A stretch of DNA of 64,000 bases, taken from assembly GCF_020483305.1 (NCBI RefSeq), contig NZ_JACWAB010000003.1:186001-250000 (forward strand), in the 5' to 3' direction. Position 1 is the stretch's first letter. Each line of letters starts with the position of its first letter. The stretch is from Arthrobacter sp. UM1 (GTDB taxonomy: Bacteria; Actinomycetota; Actinomycetes; Actinomycetales; Micrococcaceae). Below the pieces are notes generated by a model. The model saw nothing but the letters and a program-made list of their open reading frames with translations, had not been told where the DNA came from and made no database searches. Shown here piece after piece: positions 27,218 to 35,950 of the stretch. The position numbers were made by a program, and so were the translations under genes.

Positions 27218-27432
27218 CCGTGGCCGCTTCACACGCGCTGGAGAACCAGCGCCCGCGAACAGGCAACACGACAACTTTACACGAGTCGCCCCTCTGCCGC
27301 GAATCCCGTGCCTCTCGGCTCCGGGCGGGCGGCACCGGCGTCGTCGTCCTCCTCTCCCCCGATCCCAGTAGACTGGCGGCACGACACCGCCCGGCCGCCG
27401 CCGCGGCGCACGCACGAGCACAGGAGGCATCC

Positions 27433-27924
27433 ATGGCCAGCGATTCCACGTTCGACATCGTGAGCAAGGTGGACAAGCAGGAGGTGGCGAACGCGCTCAA
27501 CCAGGCGCAGAAGGAGATCGCGCAGCGCTACGACTTCAAGGGCGTGGGCGCGGACGTGGACTTCTCCGGCGAGAAGATCCTCGTCAAGGCCAACTCCGAG
27601 GAGCGCGCCAAGGCGGCGCTCGACGTGTTCCAGTCGAAGCTCGTCAAGCGCGGGATCTCCCTGAAGTCCCTCGATGCCGGCGAGCCCTTCGCCTCCGGCA
27701 AGGAGTACCGGATCGAGTGCTCCATCAAGGAGGGCATCGCGCAGGACGTGGCCAAGAAGGTGAGCAAGATGATCCGGGACGAGGCGCCGAAGTCCGTCAA
27801 GGCCCAGATCCAGGGCGACGAGCTCCGCGTCACCTCGAAGTCCCGCGACGACCTCCAGGAGACCATCGCGCTCCTCAAGGGCGCGGACCTCGACGTGGAC
27901 CTCCAGTTCGTCAACTTCCGCTGA
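27433..27924 (+). CDS. YajQ-family nucleotide-binding protein
   Basis: A 163-residue protein of the YajQ (UPF0234/DUF520) family. Marks are [20 protein letters not shown] at the N-terminus, [13 protein letters not shown], and [12 protein letters not shown] and LQFVNFR near the end. Family members bind nucleotides, and some respond to cyclic di-GMP. ATG 27433 has CAGGAGG upstream. It is converging with efeB, only 8 bp away, with no clear terminator. Confidence 0.93.
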   Translation: MASDSTFDIVSKVDKQEVANALNQAQKEIAQRYDFKGVGADVDFSGEKILVKANSEERAKAALDVFQSKLVKRGISLKSLDAGEPFASGKEYRIECSIKEGIAQDVAKKVSKMIRDEAPKSVKAQIQGDELRVTSKSRDDLQETIALLKGADLDVDLQFVNFR

Positions 27925-27932
27925 CGCGCCGC

Positions 27933-29246
27933 CTAGGCGAAGAGCCCCTGCCCCACGTACTCGCCGGGCTTGGCGCCCGGCGGCACCGCATAGAGACCCG
28001 AGGCCACGTGCTGCAGGTACTCCACGTGCATCCGGTCCTTGGAGGAGAGCTGCATCTGCATCGGCGTGAAGTGCGTGCGGGGGTCGACGACGAAGGCGAT
28101 GAAGAACAGCCCCGCGTCCAGCCGCCCGAGCCCGTCTGAGCCGTCCGTGTAGTTGTAGCCGCGGCGCAGCATCCGGACGCCCTTGTTGGCGTGCGGATGG
28201 GAGAGGCGCACATGCGAGTCCGCGGGCACGAGCGGCCCGTCCTTGCCCTTCATGGCGAAGTCCGGCTCGGAGAACTCGTGCCCGCCGGAGAGCGGGGCGC
28301 CCTCCGTCTTGGTCCTCCCCACGGAGGCCTCCTGCTCCTGGAGGGAGGTCCGGTCCCAGATCTCGATGTGCATCCGGATCCGCCGGGCCACCATGTAGGT
28401 GCCGCCTGCCATCCACTCGGCCGCCGCGTCCGCGCCGCGCTTGACCCAGACGTGGTCCTCAACCTGCTGCGCGTCCTCGGACTTCAGGTTCGCGGTGCCG
28501 TCCTTGAAGCCGAACAGGTTCCGGGGCGTGGCCTGAGCCGAGGAGGTCGAGGCCGTGCGCCCGAACCCCAGCTGAGACCACCGCACAGCCACGGTGGAGA
28601 AGCCGATGCGGGCGAGGTTCCGGATCGCGTGGACGGCCACCTGCGGATCGTCCGCGCAGGCCTGGACCACGATGTCCCCGTCAGAGCGGGCCGGGTCCAG
28701 CTTGTCGTTCGGGAAGTGCGGAAGCTTCTCCAGGGCCGCCGGCATCTTGTCCCGGATGCCGAGGAAGCCCTTCTCGAAGAGGCTGCGGCCGAACCCGAAG
28801 GTGATGGTGAGGTTCGCGGCCGTGAGCCCCCTGGCCTCCCCCGTGTCCTCCGGCGGCGCCGCGTAGGACTCGCTCCCGTCCCCCAGCGTGTAGCCCTGGG
28901 TCATCTTCTCCGCGGCCTCGGTCCACTCCTTGAGCAGGAGGATGAGGTCCGCACGTGACTTCGTCACCACGTCGAACGCGGCCATGTGGAGGCGGTCCTG
29001 CGCCGCCGTCGTGATCCCCGCCTGGTGGTGCCCGCGGAAGGGGACCACGGCGGGCGCCTGAGAGGCCTCGCGCTTTCTCGCAGCAGCCTCGTCCGCGGCG
29101 TGCACGGCGAATCCGCCGGCAACGGCCGCGCCGGTCACCCCGGCCGCGGTGAAGAGGCCGCGACGGCTGACGCCGCGGCGCCCTTCCTCGGGGCGGGAGC
29201 CGCCCTCAGCGGGCGCGGAGCCCTGGCGGGGATCACGCGATGTCAC
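27933..29246 (-). CDS. efeB: deferrochelatase/Dyp-type peroxidase EfeB
   Basis: The periplasm-side or exported heme peroxidase of the EfeUOB iron uptake system, proposed to oxidise ferrous iron or release iron from heme. The 437-residue protein has a twin-arginine signal (VSRRGLFTAAG, about residues 26-36) followed by a hydrophobic stretch. The Dyp signature GFKDGTANL lies near residue 233 and the proximal heme His is in RIRMHIEIWDR near 288. Its start overlaps the efeO stop by 4 nt. Confidence 0.94.
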   Translation of the reverse strand: MTSRDPRQGSAPAEGGSRPEEGRRGVSRRGLFTAAGVTGAAVAGGFAVHAADEAAARKREASQAPAVVPFRGHHQAGITTAAQDRLHMAAFDVVTKSRADLILLLKEWTEAAEKMTQGYTLGDGSESYAAPPEDTGEARGLTAANLTITFGFGRSLFEKGFLGIRDKMPAALEKLPHFPNDKLDPARSDGDIVVQACADDPQVAVHAIRNLARIGFSTVAVRWSQLGFGRTASTSSAQATPRNLFGFKDGTANLKSEDAQQVEDHVWVKRGADAAAEWMAGGTYMVARRIRMHIEIWDRTSLQEQEASVGRTKTEGAPLSGGHEFSEPDFAMKGKDGPLVPADSHVRLSHPHANKGVRMLRRGYNYTDGSDGLGRLDAGLFFIAFVVDPRTHFTPMQMQLSSKDRMHVEYLQHVASGLYAVPPGAKPGEYVGQGLFA

Positions 29247-30403
29247 TTGGCGACGACCTCCTTGGTCAGCTTGGAGAGCGGCTCGGCCAGCCCGTCCACG
29301 CTCACGGAGAGCGCCTTGACGTCTTCCTTGCTCAGCTTCTCGTAGGAGACCCAGCCCTGGCCGGACTTGTGCTTGTCCAGCTCGGCCTGCGTCGCCTTGA
29401 AGCGGGAGTCCAGCTGCTGGGCGAGCTCGGGATTCCGCTTGGCGAGCAGCGGGCGGAGCTCCTCGTAGGCCACCTTGGCGCCGTCGAGGTTGCCCTGGAA
29501 GTCCCAGAGGTCCGTGTGGCTGAAGGCCTCCTCCTCGCCCGTGACCTTGCCGGAGGCGACCTCGTCGAGGAGGGTCTTGGCGCCGTTGGAGAGCTGGTCT
29601 GCGGTGAAGGTGACCTTCTTGGTACGCTCGGCGAGGTCCTTGGTGTCCGCCACGAGCTTGTCCGCCAGCTTCTTGCGCTCAGCCGGGCCCTGCGGCGTGA
29701 ACCCCTTGGGCGCCCAGAGGTCCTTCTCCGCGCGGTGCCATCCGGTCCACTCCTGGCCCTTCTCGAGGTCCGCCTCGCGGGCGTCCAGCATCGGGTCGAG
29801 GTCCCCGAAGGACTCGGCCACGGGCTCGATCCGCTCCCAGTGCATGCGCGTCGAGGCGTAGAGCGAGCGCGCCTCCTCGTCCCGGCCCGCGGCGTAGGCC
29901 TCCGCGAACTTCTCCGTGCCCGCGACGAGCTGGTCCGTCTGCTCCCTCACATAGGCCGCGTAGTTGGCCGTGGCCGTCTGGATGAGCTTCTGGTCGTCAG
30001 CGCTCGCAGTGGGCTCGTTGGCGGACTTCTCCACGGTGAACTGGCCGCGGATGCCCTGACCGACCATGCCCGGCTTGCACGCCGTGGTGTACTTTCCGGC
30101 CGGAACGTGCACCGTGAGCTCGCGGCTGAGGCCCGGGCCGATGTTCTCCACCTCGCCGAGGATCCGGAGCCCGTCCTCTGCGAGCAGGTAGAACTCGGTG
30201 ACCTGGGTTCCCTCGTTCTTGACGTTGAACGTCAGAGCGCCGGACTGGCCGGTGGTGGAGGACAGCCGGCACTCGTCCTGGGTGCTGGCCACCTGGACGG
30301 CCTTGTCCCCGGCTTCGGCCTTCTTGTTCTCCGTGCAGCCGGTGGCGAGGAGGGCGACGAGGACGGCGGCGGCGGGAGCGGCTGCCTTGACGGTGCGGTT
30401 CAT
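29243..30403 (-). CDS. efeO: EfeO lipoprotein (cupredoxin-M75 iron uptake component)
   Basis: A 386-residue secreted lipoprotein that binds iron for the EfeU permease. The signal peptide ends in lipobox LLATGC (Cys at about residue 23). An N-terminal cupredoxin-like domain (FNVKNEGTQVTEFYLLAED) is followed by the M75/imelysin domain with the metal-binding HWERIEP motif near residue 199. It overlaps efeB downstream. The gap to efeU is about 100 bp. Confidence 0.93.
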   Translation of the reverse strand: MNRTVKAAAPAAAVLVALLATGCTENKKAEAGDKAVQVASTQDECRLSSTTGQSGALTFNVKNEGTQVTEFYLLAEDGLRILGEVENIGPGLSRELTVHVPAGKYTTACKPGMVGQGIRGQFTVEKSANEPTASADDQKLIQTATANYAAYVREQTDQLVAGTEKFAEAYAAGRDEEARSLYASTRMHWERIEPVAESFGDLDPMLDAREADLEKGQEWTGWHRAEKDLWAPKGFTPQGPAERKKLADKLVADTKDLAERTKKVTFTADQLSNGAKTLLDEVASGKVTGEEEAFSHTDLWDFQGNLDGAKVAYEELRPLLAKRNPELAQQLDSRFKATQAELDKHKSGQGWVSYEKLSKEDVKALSVSVDGLAEPLSKLTKEVVAK

Positions 30404-30506
30404 TCTCTCTCTGGTTTCTGTGAGGGGCGGGGCCCTGGTTCAGCGGTGGTGCGGGGACCTCGTGGGGCCTGGCGGGGTACAGGCGGGGAGCGGAGGGCGG
30501 CCTGCG

Positions 30507-31367
30507 TTAGGCCGCGGCCTGCGGAGCGGGCTGCGAGGAGGGGGCCGGGGCAACGGGCGCACTCGCCGTGCGGATGGCGCGGGCGTAGAGCACGACGACG
30601 GGCACCGTGTACGCCCACCACGCGATCGCCTCGAGCCACGTGGTCTGCGGCGAGAAGTTGAAGATCCCCTTGAGCAGCGTGCCGTGCCAGCTTCCCGGCG
30701 GGACGGCGGCGGAGACGTCGAACGCCAGGGCGTGGAGGCCGGGAAGGACGCCTGCCTCCTGGAGGTCGTGCACCCCGTAGGAGAGCACCCCGGCCGCGAC
30801 GAGGATGAGCGCGAACCCGGTGACCGAGAAGAAGCGCCCGAGGTTCACCTTGAGCATGCCGCGGTGCAGGAGGAACCCGAGCACCACGGCAACGGCGATC
30901 CCCGCCAGCGCTGCCAGCAGCGGCGAGCCGGACTGGCCGCCCTGCGCCTGGGCGGCGGCCCAGAGGAAGAGGGCCGTCTCCAGCCCCTCGCGGCCCACGG
31001 CCAGGGCCGCGACGAGGACGAGCGCTCCCCCGCCGGCGGCCACGGCGGTGTCCACGCGGCCCCGCAGGTCCGCCCCGAGGGAGCGGGCCGAGCGCGCCAT
31101 GAAGAACACCATCCACGTGACGAAGCCGACGGCGATGATCGAGAGGCCGCCGCCGATGAGCTCCTGGGCCTCGAAGGTCAGACCGCGCGGGCCGAAGGTC
31201 AGAAGTGCCCCGAAGGCGGCCGAGACTCCGACGGCGGCGGCGATGCCCGCCCACATGAACGGAAGGCGGTCCCGCCGGCCGATCTTGATGAGGTACGCCA
31301 TGAGCAGCACGACGACGAGGACGGCCTCCAGGCCTTCACGGAGTCCGACGAGGAAATTGGCGGTCAC
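30507..31367 (-). CDS. efeU: FTR1-family iron permease EfeU
   Basis: A 286-residue, seven-helix iron permease. The two iron-transport REGLE motifs are intact: GLREGLEAVLVV near residue 9 and GREGLETALFLW near 131. It is the first gene of the efeUOB operon. The C-terminus is a Pro/Ala/Ser-rich tail. A candidate iron-regulator site lies upstream at 31411-31446. Confidence 0.95.
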   Translation of the reverse strand: MTANFLVGLREGLEAVLVVVLLMAYLIKIGRRDRLPFMWAGIAAAVGVSAAFGALLTFGPRGLTFEAQELIGGGLSIIAVGFVTWMVFFMARSARSLGADLRGRVDTAVAAGGGALVLVAALAVGREGLETALFLWAAAQAQGGQSGSPLLAALAGIAVAVVLGFLLHRGMLKVNLGRFFSVTGFALILVAAGVLSYGVHDLQEAGVLPGLHALAFDVSAAVPPGSWHGTLLKGIFNFSPQTTWLEAIAWWAYTVPVVVLYARAIRTASAPVAPAPSSQPAPQAAA

Positions 31368-31410
31368 GGTGGGCTTCCTTGCAGGGGTGAGAGGGAGCAG
31401 GCCTGGAGTG

Positions 31411-31446
31411 ATAAGGCAAGGCAGGCCTGACTGAGGTAAACCTTAG
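31411..31446 (-). promoter_or_regulatory. candidate iron-regulator operator upstream of efeU
   Basis: Two AGG-rich palindromic blocks lie 44-79 bp upstream of efeU: TAAGGCAAGGCAGGCCTGA and CTGAGGTAAACCTTAG. They match the DtxR/IdeR consensus at only about 11-12 of 19 positions. The site is plausible because efe genes are normally iron-repressed, but the spacing of AGGT/ACCT half-sites is not the classic one. Confidence 0.4.
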
Positions 31447-31488
31447 CCGAATCCGGCCCATTTACGAAATGCGCACGTTCCCTAATAG

Positions 31489-31558
31489 CAAGGGTTCCGA
31501 CGTGAAGAACTGTGACGCCCCGGTCTCGTTTCTATAACGATCATGCTAGGAACCCTTG
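31489..31558 (+). promoter_or_regulatory. dpp-type operon promoter flanked by inverted repeats
   Basis: A TGTGAC (-35, 31511-31516) and TATAAC (-10, 31533-31538) with a 16-nt spacer lie about 200 bp upstream of the permease gene. They are framed by a perfect 10-bp inverted repeat, CAAGGGTTCC at 31489-31498 and GGAACCCTTG at 31549-31558. The repeat could be a paired operator allowing DNA looping. The leader to 31739 holds no supported gene. Confidence 0.5.
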
Positions 31559-31739
31559 GCAGTCTCTTGCGATTGACCTTGCCCAATACCGGAGAATGTC
31601 CCGGCGCCCGCCTCAATCGTGTCGGAATGTGACGTTCCAGCCCCTGCAGCGCCGTCCTGCACGCACCTGCCCGAGACCTACTCTCTCTGAAAACAAAGAG
31701 ACGCCCTGCGGGGCCCGGACACCGGAGACAAGCGGGGCG

Positions 31740-32720
31740 ATGCTCAAATACCTGGCCAAGCGTGCGGCCGTCTACGCGGTGCTCATCATCGTCACGACGT
31801 CGATCGCGTACTTCCTCGCCTCGTCCTTCTTCCGCCCCGGAGAGCTCCTCGAGCAGCAGACGCCCCGGCCCACGAAGGAGCAGATCGACAACTCCCTCCG
31901 CGTCATCGGCCTCGACCCCCAGCTGAGCGCCTGGGAGCGCTACGTGCAGTGGATCAGCAACATCGTCTTCCACTGGGACTGGGGGCGGACGCCTGAAGGC
32001 GGATTCGTCAACCACGAGTTCGGCATCCGCGTGTGGGTCTCGGCCCGTCTGTTCTTCGCGACCACGCTTCTCAGCCTCGTCATCGGCGTGGCGTTCGGCG
32101 TCTACTCCGGCATCAAGCAGTACTCGTTCGGCGACCGCCTGCTCACCGGGTACAGCTACTGGATCTTCATCCTGCCCTCGCCCATCGCCTACCTCCTCAT
32201 CCAGTTCGCCTTCGTGGACCTCAACCAGAGCCTCGGGGAACAGGTCTTCTTCGTCACCGGCTCCTCGAGCGTGGACGTCGAGGGATTCTGGAACGTCATC
32301 CTCGACCAGCTGAGGCACTACTTCGTCCCCACCTTCGCGATGACGGTCATGGCGTGGGCCGGCTACCAGGTCAGCATGCGGCAGTTCCTCCTCGACAACG
32401 TCAACGCGGACTACGTGCGCACCGCCCGCGCCACCGGGCTCACGCGGGGGCAGGCCATCTCCAAGCACGCCCTGCGCGTCTCGGCCATCCCCGTGGCCCA
32501 GTCCGTGGCCTACGTCATCCCCGGGATCTTCACCGGCAGCTTCTTCGCGGAGGCCATCTTCAACTGGCCGGGTGTGGGCCTGTGGGCGCTGCAAGCGCTC
32601 TACCACCAGGACATCAACTCGATGACAGCCCTCACGGCCTTCGGGTCCTGTCTGACGGCGGTCAGCTTCATCCTGGCCGACTTCGTCACCGTGCTCGTCG
32701 ACCCCCGCGTGAGGATCTAA
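31740..32720 (+). CDS. peptide/nickel-type ABC transporter permease (DppB-like)
   Basis: A 326-residue inner-membrane permease of the oligopeptide importer family. It has the first helix MLKYLAKRAAVYAVLIIV, about six helices overall, and the EAA-type cytoplasmic loop ADYVRTARATGLTRGQAISKH near residues 221-241. It is the first gene of an operon with a second permease, a double ATPase and a binding protein. The substrate is a peptide or similar solute, inferred from family 5 context. Confidence 0.92.
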   Translation: MLKYLAKRAAVYAVLIIVTTSIAYFLASSFFRPGELLEQQTPRPTKEQIDNSLRVIGLDPQLSAWERYVQWISNIVFHWDWGRTPEGGFVNHEFGIRVWVSARLFFATTLLSLVIGVAFGVYSGIKQYSFGDRLLTGYSYWIFILPSPIAYLLIQFAFVDLNQSLGEQVFFVTGSSSVDVEGFWNVILDQLRHYFVPTFAMTVMAWAGYQVSMRQFLLDNVNADYVRTARATGLTRGQAISKHALRVSAIPVAQSVAYVIPGIFTGSFFAEAIFNWPGVGLWALQALYHQDINSMTALTAFGSCLTAVSFILADFVTVLVDPRVRI

Positions 32721-32721
32721 C

Positions 32722-33705
32722 GTGAACAGCGCTCAGACCGAATCCGCCCGGCAGGACGCCGGCGTGCTCAGCAAGCGCGCCATCCTGGCCCGCCGCTTCC
32801 TCCGCAACATCCCGGCCGTCGTCGGACTCTTCGTCTTGCTCCTCGTGGTGCTCTTCGCCGCGTTCGGGCACCTGCTCACGCCGTGGGGCCAGCAGGAGCT
32901 CGACTTCGCGAACACGGGCGCCGCTCCCGGGGAGGGCGACCATCTCCTCGGCACAGACCTCGCCGGCGCGGACATGCTCGCCCAGCTCGTGGCGGGCAGC
33001 CGGGTCTCGCTCATCCTGGGCGCCGGGGTGGGCATCACCACCGCCTTGATGGCCGCCGTCTACGGATGCCTCATCGCCTTCAACCAGGGCCGCTGGCAGG
33101 AGAAGGCCCTCCTCTTCTTCCTCGAGCTCATGATCCTCATGCCGTCCTTCCTCATGGTGGCCATCTTGACCAACGGCAAGGGCGGCAACTGGGTGGTCCT
33201 CATGGTGATGCTCATCATCTTCGGCTGGATGGGCGGCGCTCGCCTCGTCCGCTCGCTGACCTCCTCGCTCATCGACCGGGAGTTCGTCAAAGCAGCCCGC
33301 TACATGGGGGTCTCCCCCTTCAGGATCATCACGCGCCACCTCATGCCGAACATCGCGAGCCAGCTCGTCCTCTCCATCACCACGGGCATCTGGTCCGCGA
33401 TCCTGGCCGAGGTCGGCTTCTCCTTCCTGGGCATCGGGGTCAAGATCCCCGACACCTCGCTCGGCCTGCTCATGAGCCGCGCCGCGGACTCGTACCACGC
33501 GTATCCCTGGCTGTTCTGGGAGCCGGTCGTCATGCTCCTGCTCATCACCGGCCCGCTCGCTCTCATCAACGACGGTCTGCGCGACGCCTTCGACCCGACC
33601 TCTCGCGCCGGAGGCTCGACCCGCAAGCAGGCCAAGCTCCTGCGACGGAACAGCCCGAAGGCCCAGACCGCTCCGACACAGACGAAGGGAACGGCGACGT
33701 CGTGA
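32722..33705 (+). CDS. peptide-type ABC transporter permease (DppC-like)
   Basis: A 327-residue permease with the N-terminal helix VVGLFVLLLVVLFAAFG, the HLLGTDLAGADMLAQLVAGSR element typical of DppC proteins, and the EAA loop REFVKAARYMGVSPFRIITRH near residues 185-205. Start is GTG 32722, 1 bp after the dppB-like stop. Its stop overlaps the next gene (GTGA). Confidence 0.92.
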   Translation: MNSAQTESARQDAGVLSKRAILARRFLRNIPAVVGLFVLLLVVLFAAFGHLLTPWGQQELDFANTGAAPGEGDHLLGTDLAGADMLAQLVAGSRVSLILGAGVGITTALMAAVYGCLIAFNQGRWQEKALLFFLELMILMPSFLMVAILTNGKGGNWVVLMVMLIIFGWMGGARLVRSLTSSLIDREFVKAARYMGVSPFRIITRHLMPNIASQLVLSITTGIWSAILAEVGFSFLGIGVKIPDTSLGLLMSRAADSYHAYPWLFWEPVVMLLLITGPLALINDGLRDAFDPTSRAGGSTRKQAKLLRRNSPKAQTAPTQTKGTATS

Positions 33706-35936
33706 ACGCATCCGCCACCGCTCAAGACAGCGCCGCAGGCTCTCGGGCCTCCTCAGACGAGCCTCTGGTCTCCGTGCGGGACCTCAACGTGCGCTTTGCC
33801 ACCGAGGACGGCGTGGTGCACGCCGTCCGCGGCATCGACTTCGACCTCGAGCCGGGCAAAGTCCTCGGCATCGTCGGTGAGTCCGGCTCCGGCAAGTCCG
33901 TGACGAGCCTCGCCGTCATGGGTCTGCTCACCGAGAACGCGGACGTGCGCGGCTCGATCCGGCTCGGCGGCCGCGAGCTCGTGGGGCTCAGCGACAAGGA
34001 GATGTCGCGCCTCCGCGGCAAAGACATCGCCATGGTCTTCCAGGATCCTCTCTCCTCGCTCACCCCGGTCCTGACGATCGGCCAGCAGCTCACCGACGCG
34101 ATCCGCATCCACAACCGGGACTGGCCGAAATCCCGAGTCCACGAGCGGGCCGTCGAGCTCCTCACGCTCGTGGGCATCCCCTCCCCCGAGCAGCGCCTCA
34201 AGGCCTTCCCCCACGAGTTCTCCGGGGGCATGCGCCAGAGGGTCATGATCGCCATCGCGATCGCCAACAACCCCAAGGTCCTCATCTGCGACGAGCCGAC
34301 GACGGCGCTCGACGTCACCATCCAGGCCCAGGTCCTCGAAGTCCTCAAGGTCGCCCAGCGCGAGACCGGCGCCGCCGTCATCATGATCACCCACGACCTC
34401 GGCGTCATCGCCGGCTTCGCGGACGAGGTGCTCGTCATGTACGCCGGCAAGGCGATCGAGACCGGAACCGTGGACGAGGTCTTCTACGACGCTCGGATGC
34501 CGTACACGATGGGCCTGCTCGCCTCGATTCCCCGCGTGGACCGGAGCGAGGACCGAGCGCTCATCCCCATCCACGGGACGCCGCCCAATCTGCTCCATCC
34601 CCCGACAGGCTGCTCCTTCGCCCCGCGCTGCCCGCTCGTCTCGGAGGAATGCCGGAAGGGCGAACCCCCTCTGCTGCAGATCGGGCCGCGCCCCGTCTCA
34701 GGCGCCGATGCGCCGGCAGGGGCTGACGAGACCGACAACGCCTGCTCCCGGGCGCTGGAGCGCACCACAGCCCACGCCTCCGCCTGCCTCAAGGCAGACG
34801 ACCTCGTCGGCCTCGACGCGTACAGCGTGTACCACGCCCCGGAGATCGCCGAGTCCCCGTTGGCCGCGGTCGAGCGGTCCGAGCGGGCTGCGGTGCTCGA
34901 GCTCATCGACGTGAAGAAGCACTTCCCGCTCACCAAAGGCGCCCTGGTCAAAAAACGCATCGGCACCGTCAAAGCCGTCGACGGCCTCACCCTCGACATC
35001 CGCGAAGGAGAGTGCCTCTCCATCGTCGGCGAATCCGGATCCGGCAAAACCACCACCCTGCTCGAGATCATGGAATTCGCCCACACCACCGACGGCGAAA
35101 TCCGCATCAACGGCCACAGCACCCGCGACAAAGCCAACACCACCGGCACCGCCAACCGCCGCATCCGCTCCGACCTGCAAATGGTCTTCCAAGACCCCTC
35201 CGGAGCCCTGGACCCCCGCTTCACCGTCTACGAGATCCTCGCCGAACCCCTCCAACAGTTCGGCCACCCCAAAGACCAGATCGAAACCCGCATCCGCGAA
35301 CTGATGAAAACCGTCGGACTGCAGCCCGACCACGTCAACCGCTTCCCCTCCCAGTTCTCCGGAGGACAACGCCAGCGCATCGGCATCGCCCGCGCCCTGG
35401 CCTCGAACCCCAAACTCGTCGTCCTCGACGAACCCGTCTCCGCCCTGGACGTCTCCGTCCAAGCCGGCGTGATCAACCTCTTGGCCAGCCTGCGCGCCGA
35501 ACTCGGCCTGTCCTACCTGCTCGTGGCCCACGACCTGTCCGTCGTACGCCACATCAGCGACCGCGTCGCGGTCATGTACCTGGGCAAGATCGTCGAGATC
35601 GGCACCAGCGACGAGGTCTTCGACCACCCCCGCCACCCCTACACCCAGGCTTTGCTCTCGGCCATCCCGATCCCGGACCCGAAAGCAGAGCGGGCACGAC
35701 AGCGCATCATCCTCACCGGAGACCTGCCGAGCCCGTTGGACGCACCCGAAGGCTGCAACTTCGCCAGTCGCTGCCCCGTCTTCGCGCTGCTTCCCGAAGA
35801 GAAGAAGGACACCTGCCGCACCACCGTCCCGCCCCTGCAGCCCGACGGAACCGGCCAGTCCTTCGCCTGCTTCTACCCGGCCGACGCCGGGGAGATCGCA
35901 CACTCACACTCCTTCATGACGTCCCCGGCGTCATAG
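33702..35936 (+). CDS. fused double ATPase of a peptide ABC transporter (DppD-DppF fusion)
   Basis: A 744-residue protein with two complete ABC ATPase halves that power the adjacent permeases. Half one has Walker A GESGSGKSVT near residue 62, the signature FSGGMRQRVMIA and Walker B ICDEPTTALD. It ends with the oligopeptide C-terminal domain (CSFAPRCPLV). Half two starts near residue 400: GESGSGKTTT, FSGGQRQRIGIA, VLDEPVSALD, CNFASRCPVF. Codon choice changes sharply in half two (about 34935-35580): nine AAA and no AAG lysine codons, many GAA and CAA. Neighbours use AAG, GAG and CAG. Confidence 0.93.
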   Translation: MNASATAQDSAAGSRASSDEPLVSVRDLNVRFATEDGVVHAVRGIDFDLEPGKVLGIVGESGSGKSVTSLAVMGLLTENADVRGSIRLGGRELVGLSDKEMSRLRGKDIAMVFQDPLSSLTPVLTIGQQLTDAIRIHNRDWPKSRVHERAVELLTLVGIPSPEQRLKAFPHEFSGGMRQRVMIAIAIANNPKVLICDEPTTALDVTIQAQVLEVLKVAQRETGAAVIMITHDLGVIAGFADEVLVMYAGKAIETGTVDEVFYDARMPYTMGLLASIPRVDRSEDRALIPIHGTPPNLLHPPTGCSFAPRCPLVSEECRKGEPPLLQIGPRPVSGADAPAGADETDNACSRALERTTAHASACLKADDLVGLDAYSVYHAPEIAESPLAAVERSERAAVLELIDVKKHFPLTKGALVKKRIGTVKAVDGLTLDIREGECLSIVGESGSGKTTTLLEIMEFAHTTDGEIRINGHSTRDKANTTGTANRRIRSDLQMVFQDPSGALDPRFTVYEILAEPLQQFGHPKDQIETRIRELMKTVGLQPDHVNRFPSQFSGGQRQRIGIARALASNPKLVVLDEPVSALDVSVQAGVINLLASLRAELGLSYLLVAHDLSVVRHISDRVAVMYLGKIVEIGTSDEVFDHPRHPYTQALLSAIPIPDPKAERARQRIILTGDLPSPLDAPEGCNFASRCPVFALLPEEKKDTCRTTVPPLQPDGTGQSFACFYPADAGEIAHSHSFMTSPAS

Positions 35937-35950
35937 AGAAAGGCACCACC

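Noticed and set aside
31411-31446. Canonical DtxR/IdeR 19-bp box
   Set aside because: Only about 11-12 of 19 consensus positions match. I kept it as a weak candidate operator only.
33702-35936. Two separate ATPase genes with a missed stop
   Set aside because: The frame is continuous with no ribosome site or start codon between the two ATPase halves, so it is a true fusion.
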